A stretch of DNA of 64,000 nt from Hyphomicrobiales bacterium. Its GTDB lineage: Bacteria; Pseudomonadota; Alphaproteobacteria; Rhizobiales; Rhizobiaceae. A program made the translations under genes and the position numbers. The stretch is from the NCBI GenBank assembly GCA_900473685.1, contig UCNE01000022.1, positions 62,001 to 126,000 on the forward strand. Reading direction: 5' to 3'. Below are positions 29,356 through 38,538 of this stretch, in pieces. The notes under the pieces were generated by a model that saw only the letters and a list, made by a program, of their open reading frames with translations, was not told where the DNA came from and did no database searches. Every line of letters begins with the position of its first letter. Position 1 is the stretch's first letter.

Positions 29356-30234
29356 TTGACCAATACCGCAGGCACCATGACGGTGTCGGATGTGATCAAC
29401 GCCCATTTTGCCGTGCTGACCCGCGCGGAAAAACAGTTGGCAGCGACGCTTCTCGACAACTATCCGGTTTCCGGGCTCGGCAGCATCACGACTGTGGCCG
29501 AGAATGCCGGCGTATCGACGCCGACGGTTGCCCGCATGGTGCAGAAAATCGGCTTCCGCGGCTTTCCCGATTTCCAGTCCCGGCTTCACCAGGAACTCGA
29601 AGCGACCATTTCCAACCCGATCAGCAAACATGACCGCTGGGCGGCCAATGCGCCGGGCACACATATTCTCAACCGTTTCGCCGATGCGACGATGAACAAT
29701 CTGCGCGAGACGCTGGCGCAGCTGGAAACGGCCGAATTCGACGGCGCCGCCGCAATGATTGCCGACCGCAAGCGCAATATCTATCTCGTCGGCGGACGCA
29801 TCACCCGGGCCCTTGCCGACTATTTCTTCACCCATCTCCAGGTCATCCGCTCCGGCGTCACCCAGATCGCCTCCAACTCCAGCTCCTGGCCGCATTACGT
29901 GCTCGACATGAAGAAGGGCGACGTCCTGATCATGTTCGACATCCGCCGCTACGAGCAGGAGATGGAGACGCTGTCGCGCATCGCCCGCGAACGCGGCGTC
30001 GAGATCATCCTTTTCACCGACCAGTGGAGTTCGCCCATCGCCAAATCGGCGCGTCGCGTTTTCCGCATCCAGATCGAAGCACCGTCCGCCTGGGATAGTT
30101 CGGTCGTGACCCTGTTTACCGTCGAGGCGCTGATCGAGGCCGTGCAGAGTTCCATCTGGGACGAGACGCATGACCGGATGAAAACGCTCGAAGGCCTGTT
30201 CGATTCAACGAGGCTTTTTCGAAAACCGCTTTAG
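29356..30234 (+). CDS. MurR/RpiR-family transcriptional regulator
   Basis: 292 residues. An N-terminal HTH_6 domain (about 10-85) contains GSITTVAENAGVSTPTVARMV, and a SIS sugar-isomerase-type sensor domain (about 130-270) contains NIYLVGGRITRALADYF. The TTG at 29356 has AGGGGAT five bases upstream; the ATG at 29377 is an alternative. It stands between the gamma-glutamyl operon and the polyamine-type ABC operon and probably controls one or both. SIS ligands are usually phosphosugars, but in catabolic clusters of this kind other effectors occur. The effector is unknown. Confidence 0.87.
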   Translation: MTNTAGTMTVSDVINAHFAVLTRAEKQLAATLLDNYPVSGLGSITTVAENAGVSTPTVARMVQKIGFRGFPDFQSRLHQELEATISNPISKHDRWAANAPGTHILNRFADATMNNLRETLAQLETAEFDGAAAMIADRKRNIYLVGGRITRALADYFFTHLQVIRSGVTQIASNSSSWPHYVLDMKKGDVLIMFDIRRYEQEMETLSRIARERGVEIILFTDQWSSPIAKSARRVFRIQIEAPSAWDSSVVTLFTVEALIEAVQSSIWDETHDRMKTLEGLFDSTRLFRKPL

Positions 30235-30475
30235 GAGGGGAAGTACTACGGAGCGTGGCGCCGGGTTGACCGGTGCGGGGATGCCGCGATCCGCAATTTA
30301 AAGACAAACACGTGACGCCGGCATCCTGGCGGAAGTAAATTTTGAAAATGAAATGAAGGTGTTCCGCCTGCGAACGTCTGGTCGCAAAGGAGACAACACC
30401 TGTCACATAAGCTTCATCGGACCCCAGTATCAGCTTCGATCGAAGTTGACTGATATAACCACAAGGAGAAGACCA

Positions 30476-31579
30476 GTGATTTCACACATGCGCCGCCTGC
30501 TCTCGCTTTCAACCGCCATGGTCATGGCATCGACTGCCATCGCCGCTGCCGAACCGAGCGCCGAACTGATCGCCGCTGCCAAGGCAGAAGGCACCCTGAC
30601 GACCATCGCCCTGCCCCACGACTGGTGCGGCTACGGCGGCGTCATCGAAGGTTTTAAGGCCAAGTACGGCCTGAAGGTCAACGAACTGAACCCGGACGCC
30701 GGCTCGGGCGACGAAATCGAAGCCATCAAGGCCAACAAGGACAACAAGGGCGACCAGGCTCCTGACGTGATCGACGTCGGCCTCTCGTTCGGCCCGTCCG
30801 CCAAGGCCGATGGCCTGATCCAGCCTTACAAGGTTGCAACCTGGGATTCGATCCCGGACACAGCCAAGGACGCTGACGGCTACTGGTACGGCGACTACTA
30901 CGGCGTCATGGCCTTCGAAGTGAACAAGGACCTGGTCAAGGAAAGCCCGAAGGATTGGGCCGACCTCTTGAAGCCGGAATTCGCCAACATGGTGGCTCTG
31001 GCCGGTGACCCGCGCACCGCAAACCAGGCTATCTCCGGCGTTTTCGCAGCTGGCCTTTCGGGCGCCGGTGGTGACGTTGCCAAGTCCGGCGAAGCTGGTC
31101 TCGCCTTCTTCAAGGAATTGAATGCCAAGGGCAATTTCGTTCCGGTCATCGGCAAGTCGGCTCCGCTCGCACAGGGCACGACCCCGATCATCCTGCGTTG
31201 GGACTACAATGCGCTGTCCGACCGTGACACGCTTGCCGGCAACCCGCCGGTCGACGTCGTCATCCCGGCTTCGGGCGTTGTTGCCGGCGTCTACGTTCAG
31301 GCAATTTCGGCCTACGCCCCGCATCCGAACGCTGCAAAGCTGTGGATGGAATACCTCTATTCCGACGAAGGTCAGCTCGGCTGGCTGAAGGGCTATTGCC
31401 ATCCGATCCGCTTCAATGATCTTGCCAAGAACAACAAGATCCCGAAGGAACTGCTCGACAAGCTGCCGCCGGCCGCTGCCTATGAAAAGGCCGTGTTCCC
31501 GACGCTCGAACAGCAGGAAGCCTACAAGGACGTCATCACCAAGGGCTGGGATACAGTCGTTGGCGCCAACGTCCAGTAA
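30476..31579 (+). CDS. ABC transporter substrate-binding protein (polyamine/iron-type)
   Basis: 367 residues with a signal peptide cleaved after STAIAAA. The mature protein contains PHDWCGYGGVIEGFKAKYG and later RWDYNALSDRD, consistent with the SBP_bac_6/PotD-like class. The GTG at 30476 has AAGGAG seven bases upstream; ATG 30488 is an in-frame alternative. It is the first gene of a four-gene importer (binding protein, two permeases, ATPase) downstream of rpiR. Ligand not identifiable; an amine or organic acid is plausible from context. Confidence 0.85.
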   Translation: MISHMRRLLSLSTAMVMASTAIAAAEPSAELIAAAKAEGTLTTIALPHDWCGYGGVIEGFKAKYGLKVNELNPDAGSGDEIEAIKANKDNKGDQAPDVIDVGLSFGPSAKADGLIQPYKVATWDSIPDTAKDADGYWYGDYYGVMAFEVNKDLVKESPKDWADLLKPEFANMVALAGDPRTANQAISGVFAAGLSGAGGDVAKSGEAGLAFFKELNAKGNFVPVIGKSAPLAQGTTPIILRWDYNALSDRDTLAGNPPVDVVIPASGVVAGVYVQAISAYAPHPNAAKLWMEYLYSDEGQLGWLKGYCHPIRFNDLAKNNKIPKELLDKLPPAAAYEKAVFPTLEQQEAYKDVITKGWDTVVGANVQ

Positions 31580-31594
31580 GACTGTCGCAACAAG

Positions 31595-31627
31595 GCCTTC
31601 CCGCGACCGCGCGGGAAGGCTATTTTT
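31595..31627 (+). terminator. Attenuating terminator-like hairpin after the binding-protein gene
   Basis: A perfect eleven-base stem GCCTTCCCGCG/CGCGGGAAGGC, loop ACCG, then TATTTTT. Inside the operon it probably lowers permease expression or stabilises the abundant binding-protein mRNA, as in maltose-type operons. Confidence 0.75.
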
Positions 31628-31651
31628 CAATTTTCACAAGACGGTTTCCGG

Positions 31652-32524
31652 ATGAGCGCCAACAGGGCCATTGATTTGAAGAAGACGGCTATCGACTGGC
31701 TCGGGATCACACCGTTCCTGTTGTTTGCCGTGATGTTCCTGATCGCCCCGACGCTCTATCTCGTCACCGGCGCCTTCCTTAATCCGGCAGGCGAGTTCAC
31801 CTTCGAGAACATTGGCGGCCTGTTCACCGACAAGATCCTCGCTTCATACTGGATCTCCATCAAGATCAGCCTGGCCTCCTCGATCGGTGGCGCCCTGATC
31901 GGCTTCTGGCTTGCCTGGGCCGTGGTGCTCGGCGGCCTGCCCTCCTGGATCCGCTCGTCGCTGCTGACCTTTTCGGGCGTCGCATCCAATTTTGCCGGCG
32001 TGCCGCTCGCCTTCGCCTTTCTGGCGACACTCGGCCGCACCGGCCTCGTCACCATGATCCTGCGCGATTGGTTCGGCATCAACCTCTATGCCACCGGCTT
32101 CAATCTGCTGAGCTTCATCGGCCTGACGCTGACCTACATGTATTTCCAGATTCCGCTGATGGTGCTGATCATCACGCCCGCACTCGACGGCCTGAAGAAG
32201 GAATGGCGCGAAGCCGCCGAAATCCTTGGCGCGACCAACAGGCAGTACTGGACCAAGGTTGCCCTGCCGATCCTGTTCCCGAGCATTCTCGGCACGACGC
32301 TGCTTCTGTTCGCCAATGCATTTGGCGCCATCGCGACCGCCTATTCGCTGACCGGCTCCACCTTCAACATCGTGCCGATCCAGCTCTACGCCCAGATCCG
32401 CGGCGACGTTCTGCACAATCCCAACCTCGGCTACGCGCTGGCGCTCGGCATGATCGTCATCACCGGCATTTCAAACCTCATCTATATCTGGCTCCGCATG
32501 CGCGCCGAACGGTGGCAGAAATGA
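31652..32524 (+). CDS. ABC transporter permease (PotB-type)
   Basis: 290 residues with six membrane segments and an EAA loop at EWREAAEILGATNRQYWTKVALP. Its stop overlaps the next gene's ATG by four bases (ATGA). It should form a heterodimeric channel with the following permease. Confidence 0.87.
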   Translation: MSANRAIDLKKTAIDWLGITPFLLFAVMFLIAPTLYLVTGAFLNPAGEFTFENIGGLFTDKILASYWISIKISLASSIGGALIGFWLAWAVVLGGLPSWIRSSLLTFSGVASNFAGVPLAFAFLATLGRTGLVTMILRDWFGINLYATGFNLLSFIGLTLTYMYFQIPLMVLIITPALDGLKKEWREAAEILGATNRQYWTKVALPILFPSILGTTLLLFANAFGAIATAYSLTGSTFNIVPIQLYAQIRGDVLHNPNLGYALALGMIVITGISNLIYIWLRMRAERWQK

Positions 32525-33309
32525 AGACACAAAAAATCGGCGCCTGGCTCGCGATCTTCTTCGGTGCGTCCTATTTCATCATTCCCTTGATCGCCACGTT
32601 CGAATTCTCGCTGCGCATGCGGCGTGGCGAATATTCGTTCGATGCCTATCGCTCGGTGTTCTCGGATATCCAGTTCCGCGAATCCTTCAGCTATTCCATC
32701 GTCATGGCACTCCTGACGATCGTCTTCGGTGTGCTTCTTGTCGTGCCGACCGCCTATTGGGTTCGCCTGCGCCTGCCGCAGATGCGGCCGGTGGTCGAGT
32801 TCATCACGCTGATGCCGCTGGTCATCCCGGCCATCGTCATCGTCTTCGGCTATCTGCGGATCTACAACTCGTCGTCGTTCATTCCGTTCACCGGCTCGAC
32901 GCGCGGCACCGATGTGCTCTTGATGTTCTCGTTCATGACGCTGTCCCTGCCCTACATGTACCGCTCGGTGGATACCGCGATGCGCACCATCGACGTCGGC
33001 ACGTTGACGGAAGCTGCCCAAAGTCTCGGCGCCTCCTGGCCGACCATCATGTTCAAGTGTATCTTCCCCAATGTCATGAGCGGCGTTCTGTCCGGCGCCT
33101 TCATCACCTTTGCCATCGTCATCGGCGAGTTCACCATGCCGTCGCTGCTCAACCGTCCGGCTTTCGGTCCCTATCTGCAGCTGATCGGCGCCAACCGCGC
33201 CTATGAGCCGCCGGCGCTCGCGGTCATCGCGTTTGCCATCACATGGGGATGCATGGTTCTTCTGCAGCTCGTCTCCCGTTTCAGCAAATCGGCTCCCGCC
33301 AAGCCCTGA
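32521..33309 (+). CDS. ABC transporter permease (PotC-type)
   Basis: 262 residues with six membrane segments and an EAA loop at LTEAAQSLGASWPTIMFKCIFP. The ATG at 32521 overlaps the preceding stop, so translation is coupled. A longer in-frame start lies wholly inside the first permease and is rejected. Confidence 0.87.
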   Translation: MKTQKIGAWLAIFFGASYFIIPLIATFEFSLRMRRGEYSFDAYRSVFSDIQFRESFSYSIVMALLTIVFGVLLVVPTAYWVRLRLPQMRPVVEFITLMPLVIPAIVIVFGYLRIYNSSSFIPFTGSTRGTDVLLMFSFMTLSLPYMYRSVDTAMRTIDVGTLTEAAQSLGASWPTIMFKCIFPNVMSGVLSGAFITFAIVIGEFTMPSLLNRPAFGPYLQLIGANRAYEPPALAVIAFAITWGCMVLLQLVSRFSKSAPAKP

Positions 33310-33323
33310 GGTATTGATCGCCT

Positions 33324-34388
33324 ATGTCCTTTCTCGAACTCTCAGGCATTCAGAAGAGCTTTGGCCCCGTACAGGTGGTCAAGGATTTCGACATGACCAT
33401 CGAAAAGGGAGAATTTGTCTCCTTTCTCGGACCGTCAGGCTGCGGCAAGACGACAATCCTGCGCATGATCGCCGGCTTCGAAACGCCGTCGGCCGGAACG
33501 GTGCTTATCAACGGCCGCAACCAGAATGAGCTGAAGCCGAACCAGCGCAATATCGGCATGGTCTTCCAGGCCTATGCGCTGTTTCCGAACATGACCGTGC
33601 ATGACAATGTCGCCTTCGGCCTGAAGATTGCCGGCATGGAGAAGCCGGCCGTCGATGCCCGCGTCAAGGAAATGCTCGGCCTCATCCATCTCGACCACCT
33701 CGCTGATCGCTACCCCTACCAGATGTCCGGCGGCCAGCAGCAGCGCGTCGCCCTTGCCCGCGCTCTGGCACCCAAGCCGCAAGTCCTGTTGCTCGACGAG
33801 CCGCTGTCGGCTCTCGACGCCAAGATCCGCGTGTCGTTGCGCGAGGAAATCCGCCAGATCCAGCAACAGCTTGGCATCACCACGGTTTTCGTTACCCATG
33901 ACCAGGAAGAGGCCCTGTCGATCTCCGATCGCATCGTTGTCATGAACGCCGGCCGCGCCGACCAGATCGGCACGCCGTTCGACATCTACAACAAGCCGGC
34001 CACCCGCTTCGTCGCCTCCTTCGTCGGTACGCTCAACTTGATCGAGGCCAAGGTCGTCGATCCCGCAACAAACCGGATCATCATCGGCGACCAGCAGATC
34101 ACCCTGCGCGAGCCGCTCGGCACGGCCGCCAAGGCCGGTGACAAGGTTTCGCTGGCATTGCGCCCGGAAGCGGGCTCGATCGCCGAAAGCGCCAAGGGCG
34201 ACACCGCGCTTACCGGCGAAGTGGTCTCCTCGAACTTCCTCGGCTCGGTCATCCGCACCCGCATGAAGGTCGGCGACGCCGTCATCTCGTTCGACATGTT
34301 CAACGCTCCGGGCCTGGCGCCGCCGGCTGTCAGCGAGGTCGCCACGCTGCGATTCACGGCAAGCGACCTGCTGATCATCCGCGAATAG
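33324..34388 (+). CDS. ABC transporter ATP-binding protein (PotA-type)
   Basis: 354 residues. Walker A GPSGCGKTT, Q-loop GMVFQAYALFPNMTV, signature MSGGQQQRVALARALAPKP, Walker B VLLLDEPLSALDAKI and H-loop FVTHDQEEAL are all present. A TOBE domain occupies about 275-352. It energises the two upstream permeases and is the last gene of the unit, ended by the terminator at 34416. Confidence 0.9.
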   Translation: MSFLELSGIQKSFGPVQVVKDFDMTIEKGEFVSFLGPSGCGKTTILRMIAGFETPSAGTVLINGRNQNELKPNQRNIGMVFQAYALFPNMTVHDNVAFGLKIAGMEKPAVDARVKEMLGLIHLDHLADRYPYQMSGGQQQRVALARALAPKPQVLLLDEPLSALDAKIRVSLREEIRQIQQQLGITTVFVTHDQEEALSISDRIVVMNAGRADQIGTPFDIYNKPATRFVASFVGTLNLIEAKVVDPATNRIIIGDQQITLREPLGTAAKAGDKVSLALRPEAGSIAESAKGDTALTGEVVSSNFLGSVIRTRMKVGDAVISFDMFNAPGLAPPAVSEVATLRFTASDLLIIRE

Positions 34389-34415
34389 CCGCTCGCATCC
34401 GGAAGAATATGTTTC

Positions 34416-34452
34416 AGGCGACGGATTTTGAGAAAAAATCTGTCGCCTTTTT
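34416..34452 (+). terminator. Rho-independent terminator of the polyamine-type ABC operon
   Basis: Fourteen-base arms AGGCGACGGATTTT/AAAATCTGTCGCCT (one G-U pair), five-base loop, then a T run. It also insulates the FMN riboswitch 60 bp downstream. Confidence 0.9.
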
Positions 34453-34515
34453 CGTTGTCCGCGTCGCTCACCGCATTTGACGCCCGCCGCCCAATCCTTA
34501 TAGTTGGCTTTGCAC

Positions 34516-34659
34516 GTTCTCAGGGCGGGGTGAAACTCCCCACCGGCGGTAACGGGACGCAAGTCCCGGAGCCCGCGAGCGCTTCATGCCTTCCGCATGA
34601 AGGTCAGCAGATCCGGTTGAATTCCGGAGCCGACGGTTAAAGTCCGGATGAAAGAGAGC
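34516..34659 (+). ncRNA. FMN riboswitch (RFN element)
   Basis: All the diagnostic RFN blocks are present in order: CAGGGCGGGGTGAAACTCCC, then CACCGGCGGTAA, AGCCCGCGAGCG, GGTCAGCAGATCCGGT, and AGCCGACGGTTAAAGTCCGG followed by ATGAAAGAGA. The closing P1 helix pairs GTTCTC with GAGAGC. It senses FMN and turns down riboflavin synthesis. It controls ribH 72 bases downstream. No obvious T-rich terminator follows it, so control is likely at translation initiation. Confidence 0.96.
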
Positions 34660-34728
34660 AAGCAGACCAGGAGACTCTTCTTCACGAGGAGCCGCCGCGC
34701 CTGCGTGTTCGCCCAAGGGGATCATTGA

Positions 34729-35232
<504 letters not shown>

Positions 35233-35241
35233 TCGGTCAGT

Positions 35242-35269
35242 GGCGCGGCGTCCCCAAGGATGCCGCGCC
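35242..35269. other. Hairpin between convergent ribH and the ergothioneine operon
   Basis: Twelve-base arms GGCGCGGCGTCC/GGATGCCGCGCC (one G-U) with a CCAA loop, lacking a T run on either strand. Probable 3'-end structure for both convergent transcripts. Confidence 0.5.
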
Positions 35270-35338
35270 GGTCAAAACTTGCACGTATCCGATACGCTCT
35301 AGATTATGGGCTGTTTGAAACCGGCGCCTGCCGAACGA

Positions 35339-36997
35339 TCAAGTCCGGATATATCCGATCCCTTTCGTCTCGATCTCATCGTGAGATTCTTCATAGCCGG
35401 CATCCGCATAGCGAATGACGCCCAGCGACGTATCATTGGTCAGCGCGTGGCTGAGCCGCTCTGCTCCGGCCTCCGTGCCATCGGCAATCACCGTGACGCC
35501 GCAGCTGGTCATGTAACCGGCATAACCACCACCACCCGAGTGGACGACAACGAGATCGGCCATCGAGGAGCAGAGCAGCATCGCATCAAGCAACGGCCAG
35601 TCGGCAATGGCGTCGGAACCGTCTTTCATCCGTTCGGTCATGATGTTCGGATGCGCCATGGCACCGGCATCGAGATGGTCGCGGGAAAAGGCGATCGGTC
35701 CCTTCAGCTCACCGGAGGCGACCAGCGCGTTGACGGCCACCGCCAGTTCCGTCCGTTCGCCATGACCAAGCCAGGCGATGCGGGCGGGCAGCCCTTCGAA
35801 GGGAACGTTTTCGCGGGCGAGCCTTATCCAATTGGTGACGATCTTGTTGTCCGGAAACATCTCCAGCAACAGGTCATCGATGCGGGCGATGTCGCTCTCC
35901 TCGCCCGACAGCGCCATCCAGCGGAAGGGGCCGATGGCCCGGACAAACAGCGGCCTGAGATAAGCTTCGGTGAAGATGCGGATATCGAAAGCATTGGCAA
36001 CGCCGCCTTCGCGCGCCTGCGTGCGGATCAGGTTGCCGTTGTCGAAAACTTCAGAGCCCTTCGCCTGAAATTCGAGCATCGCCCTGACGTGATCGACAAT
36101 GGAGGCGCGGCTTGCCGCCATCAGCTGGCCCTGCCCGTCGACACGCAGCCGCTTGACCTCCTCGATGCTCATGCCCTTCGGCACATAGCCGTAGACCAGA
36201 TCATGTGCCGACGTCTGGTCGGTAACGATATCTGGCACAATGCCGCGCCGGGCGATTTCCGGATAAAGCGCCGCCGCATTGCCGACGAGGCCGATCGAAG
36301 TCGCGCGCTTCTCCTTGACGGCCTGATCGATCATTTCCAGCGCCGTATCGAGGTCCGGCGCGACATGTTCGAGGTAACCGATCGCCTTGCGTTTTTCGGC
36401 GCGGACAGGATCGATATCGATGCAGAGGATCGCCGCCCCGGCCATCCGGCCCGCCAGCGGCTGCGCGCCGCCCATGCCGCCCAGACCCGCCGTCAGGATG
36501 AACCGACCAGCCAAATCGCCGCCAAAACGGTTTTCAGCAATACGCATGAAGATTTCGTACGTGCCCTGAATAACGCCCTGGCTGCCGATATATTGCCACG
36601 CGCCAGCCGTCAGCCCGCCCCAGCAGATCAGCCCCTGCTTTTCCAGCTCGTAAAACACTTCAGCCTTTGCCCATTGGCCGACAATATTGCAATTGGCCAT
36701 GATCACCAGCGGCGCCCTGGCATGGGTCTTCAAGAGACCCACAGGTTTGCCCGACTGGATGACCAGCGTCTGGTCCTCGTCCATGTCCAGAAGCGTCTTG
36801 ACGATCGCCCGGTGCGACGCCCAGTTGCGCGCTGCCTTTCCGAGAGCGGCGTAAACGATCAGATTGTCCGGATCCTCACCTACCGACAGGACATTTTCCA
36901 TCAGCCGCAACAACGCCTCCTGGCGCCAGCCTTTGGCACGGAGCTCCGGCCCGCCGGGGATCGGAAAATTCGGGTGACGGGGATTGGCCTTCGGCAT
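35339..36997 (-). CDS. Urocanate hydratase family, probable thiourocanate hydratase
   Basis: 552 residues, the length of HutU. The NAD site LTAGLGGMGGAQPLAGRMAG is conserved. The segment that in urocanate hydratases reads close to VSLHHGGGVGMGYSQHSG is here VVVHSGGGGYAGYMTSCG, a clear divergence at the active site. It shares its operon with an MIO-less HAL homologue, a DUF917 protein and two late hydrolases. The recalled ergothioneine pathway uses thiourocanate hydratase to form a thiohydantoin propionate. The ATG at 36997 has AGAGGAAAG upstream. A canonical HutU is less likely, as no hutI or hutG partner is present. Confidence 0.82.
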   Translation of the reverse strand: MPKANPRHPNFPIPGGPELRAKGWRQEALLRLMENVLSVGEDPDNLIVYAALGKAARNWASHRAIVKTLLDMDEDQTLVIQSGKPVGLLKTHARAPLVIMANCNIVGQWAKAEVFYELEKQGLICWGGLTAGAWQYIGSQGVIQGTYEIFMRIAENRFGGDLAGRFILTAGLGGMGGAQPLAGRMAGAAILCIDIDPVRAEKRKAIGYLEHVAPDLDTALEMIDQAVKEKRATSIGLVGNAAALYPEIARRGIVPDIVTDQTSAHDLVYGYVPKGMSIEEVKRLRVDGQGQLMAASRASIVDHVRAMLEFQAKGSEVFDNGNLIRTQAREGGVANAFDIRIFTEAYLRPLFVRAIGPFRWMALSGEESDIARIDDLLLEMFPDNKIVTNWIRLARENVPFEGLPARIAWLGHGERTELAVAVNALVASGELKGPIAFSRDHLDAGAMAHPNIMTERMKDGSDAIADWPLLDAMLLCSSMADLVVVHSGGGGYAGYMTSCGVTVIADGTEAGAERLSHALTNDTSLGVIRYADAGYEESHDEIETKGIGYIRT

Positions 36998-37095
36998 CGT
37001 GGTCTTTCCTCTTCTTCTCTGCGATCCGATTCCGCTCATGCCCCGCCCCTCCGGGGAGAGTTCGGGGACGGAGCAAGCACGGCATGATTTGTCAT

Positions 37096-37425
37096 TCACT
37101 TCGGCGGCAATGCGAGAACATAGGCGAGCGCCGCATCGAGCAGCCGCTTGCGTAAGCGATCGTCCCCAAAGGCCGCCGGGCCAGCGCGCACCCAGCCATT
37201 CATCCGGCGATCACCCATCACCATCAGCTCAATGTCATCCAGCGCCAGCGCCCAACCGTCATTGCCCTTGCCGAGGCGCACCAGCATGCCGTCGTTGCGC
37301 GCACCACACAGCAGATGACCGTCGAGCAGAAAAGCCAGGCCGCCGAACATCGGCTTTTCCGAAATCCCGCTTCGCGTCGAAAGCTCCTGCCTGATCAGCT
37401 CCTCAAGACCGGCATCATGCGACAT
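37096..37425 (-). CDS. TfoX N-terminal domain protein
   Basis: 109 residues matching the TfoX-N fold, with KPMFGGLAFLLDGHLLCGAR early and RRMNGWVRAGPAAF late; the TfoX C-terminal domain is absent. GGGAG precedes the ATG and overlaps the end region of the DUF917 gene 12 bases away. It lies between desulfurase and hydratase genes in the ergothioneine operon. Stand-alone TfoX-N proteins are common in Rhizobiales and are of unknown function. Whether it aids the pathway or is a passenger cannot be told. Confidence 0.82.
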   Translation of the reverse strand: MSHDAGLEELIRQELSTRSGISEKPMFGGLAFLLDGHLLCGARNDGMLVRLGKGNDGWALALDDIELMVMGDRRMNGWVRAGPAAFGDDRLRKRLLDAALAYVLALPPK

Positions 37426-37437
37426 TGCACTGTCTCC

Positions 37438-38538
37438 CTAAGCCCTGCCGGATAGCGCGTATTTCGCCAATTCGATCCCCATCGCCTTCTCCACCGAGGG
37501 ATACACGCTGGGATCGAGCACGCTGGACGCCAGCGGAATAACGGTCTTCGGCACATGCAGCACGAAAATCGTCATGCCAACCTGAAGCTGACCGACACTG
37601 AGCGGCTCGCCTTCCGGCGACAGCGTGGTGATGACGTCCGGGAAGGTCGCAAGCCGCATACCGCCAGCATCCTCAACGGCCATATATTCGTTCATGACGT
37701 GGAGTACCGTTGAGTCATCGCCCTTCCCCAGAGTCACCGTGCCGATATCGAAGGCTTCCTTGGTGTAGACGACGGATTTATCGGTGATGATGCCTTCCGC
37801 AAGGATCGTACCGTTGGTGGTTTTCGCGATTGTGTCGATGATGGCGCGGCCGCCCTTGCCTTCCGCCGCGATAATCGCCTCCCCCAGAGTCAACGCCAGC
37901 GAAATACCGCCGAGCGCCGCATTGTTGCGGACATAGGAGGCCCTGAGCGGATTGCGGCAGGAGGCGATGAAACCGCCGGACATGTCGGATGCGGTGCGGA
38001 GAATCGGCGAAACCTTGGCCGTCGCGCCACGGACCACCAGTTCGATATAGCGGTTCTCGTCACGATTGCCGCCGACTGCGGTCTGGATCATCTGCTCGGG
38101 TGAGCCGGCCATGCCGATCGAGCCCATGTCGCCCGTCGGATGCGCACGCATGTCGCCAACAGCATCCAGAACCTTGGTGCCGAGGATTGCCGAGGGCAGC
38201 CAGCCGTTCAGTGTCGAGGACTTGCCGTTCTGCCCGACCATCAAGGCCGAAACCTTCTCGCCCAACGCCTCCTGCAACAGCTCGACCGCCTTGACGTAAT
38301 CGACGCCACGCATCTCCCAGGGCGTCGTCGAGGCCGGCGCGCCGATGGCAGCAGCGGTCGCCACCCAGTCGTTGTCCGAAAGCTCGTCAATCGAGACCAG
38401 TTCCGGCTTGCCGATCGACACGGCGGCGTAACCGAGCATGCGGCCATGATCAGCCCAGCCGCCACCGCCCGCCGCATAGACCGAGCCCCCTTTGACCGCC
38501 GCTTCGACGTCTTTTTCAGTCAGTATCCGGCCCATCAA
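37438..38538 (-). CDS. DUF917 protein, probable thiohydantoin desulfurase
   Basis: 366 residues of the DUF917 family: N-terminal GGSVYAAGGGGWADHGRML, then the central AHPTGDMGSIGMAGSPEQM, and a C-terminal beta-rich domain. In the recalled five-step ergothioneine pathway a new enzyme type of this family removes sulfur from the thiohydantoin intermediate, releasing sulfide and giving hydantoin-5-propionate. It overlaps the upstream N-carbamoyl hydrolase gene by four bases (ATGA), showing translational coupling. Assignment rests on context plus family; other DUF917 members act on different hydantoins or are uncharacterised. Confidence 0.8.
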   Translation of the reverse strand: MMGRILTEKDVEAAVKGGSVYAAGGGGWADHGRMLGYAAVSIGKPELVSIDELSDNDWVATAAAIGAPASTTPWEMRGVDYVKAVELLQEALGEKVSALMVGQNGKSSTLNGWLPSAILGTKVLDAVGDMRAHPTGDMGSIGMAGSPEQMIQTAVGGNRDENRYIELVVRGATAKVSPILRTASDMSGGFIASCRNPLRASYVRNNAALGGISLALTLGEAIIAAEGKGGRAIIDTIAKTTNGTILAEGIITDKSVVYTKEAFDIGTVTLGKGDDSTVLHVMNEYMAVEDAGGMRLATFPDVITTLSPEGEPLSVGQLQVGMTIFVLHVPKTVIPLASSVLDPSVYPSVEKAMGIELAKYALSGRA

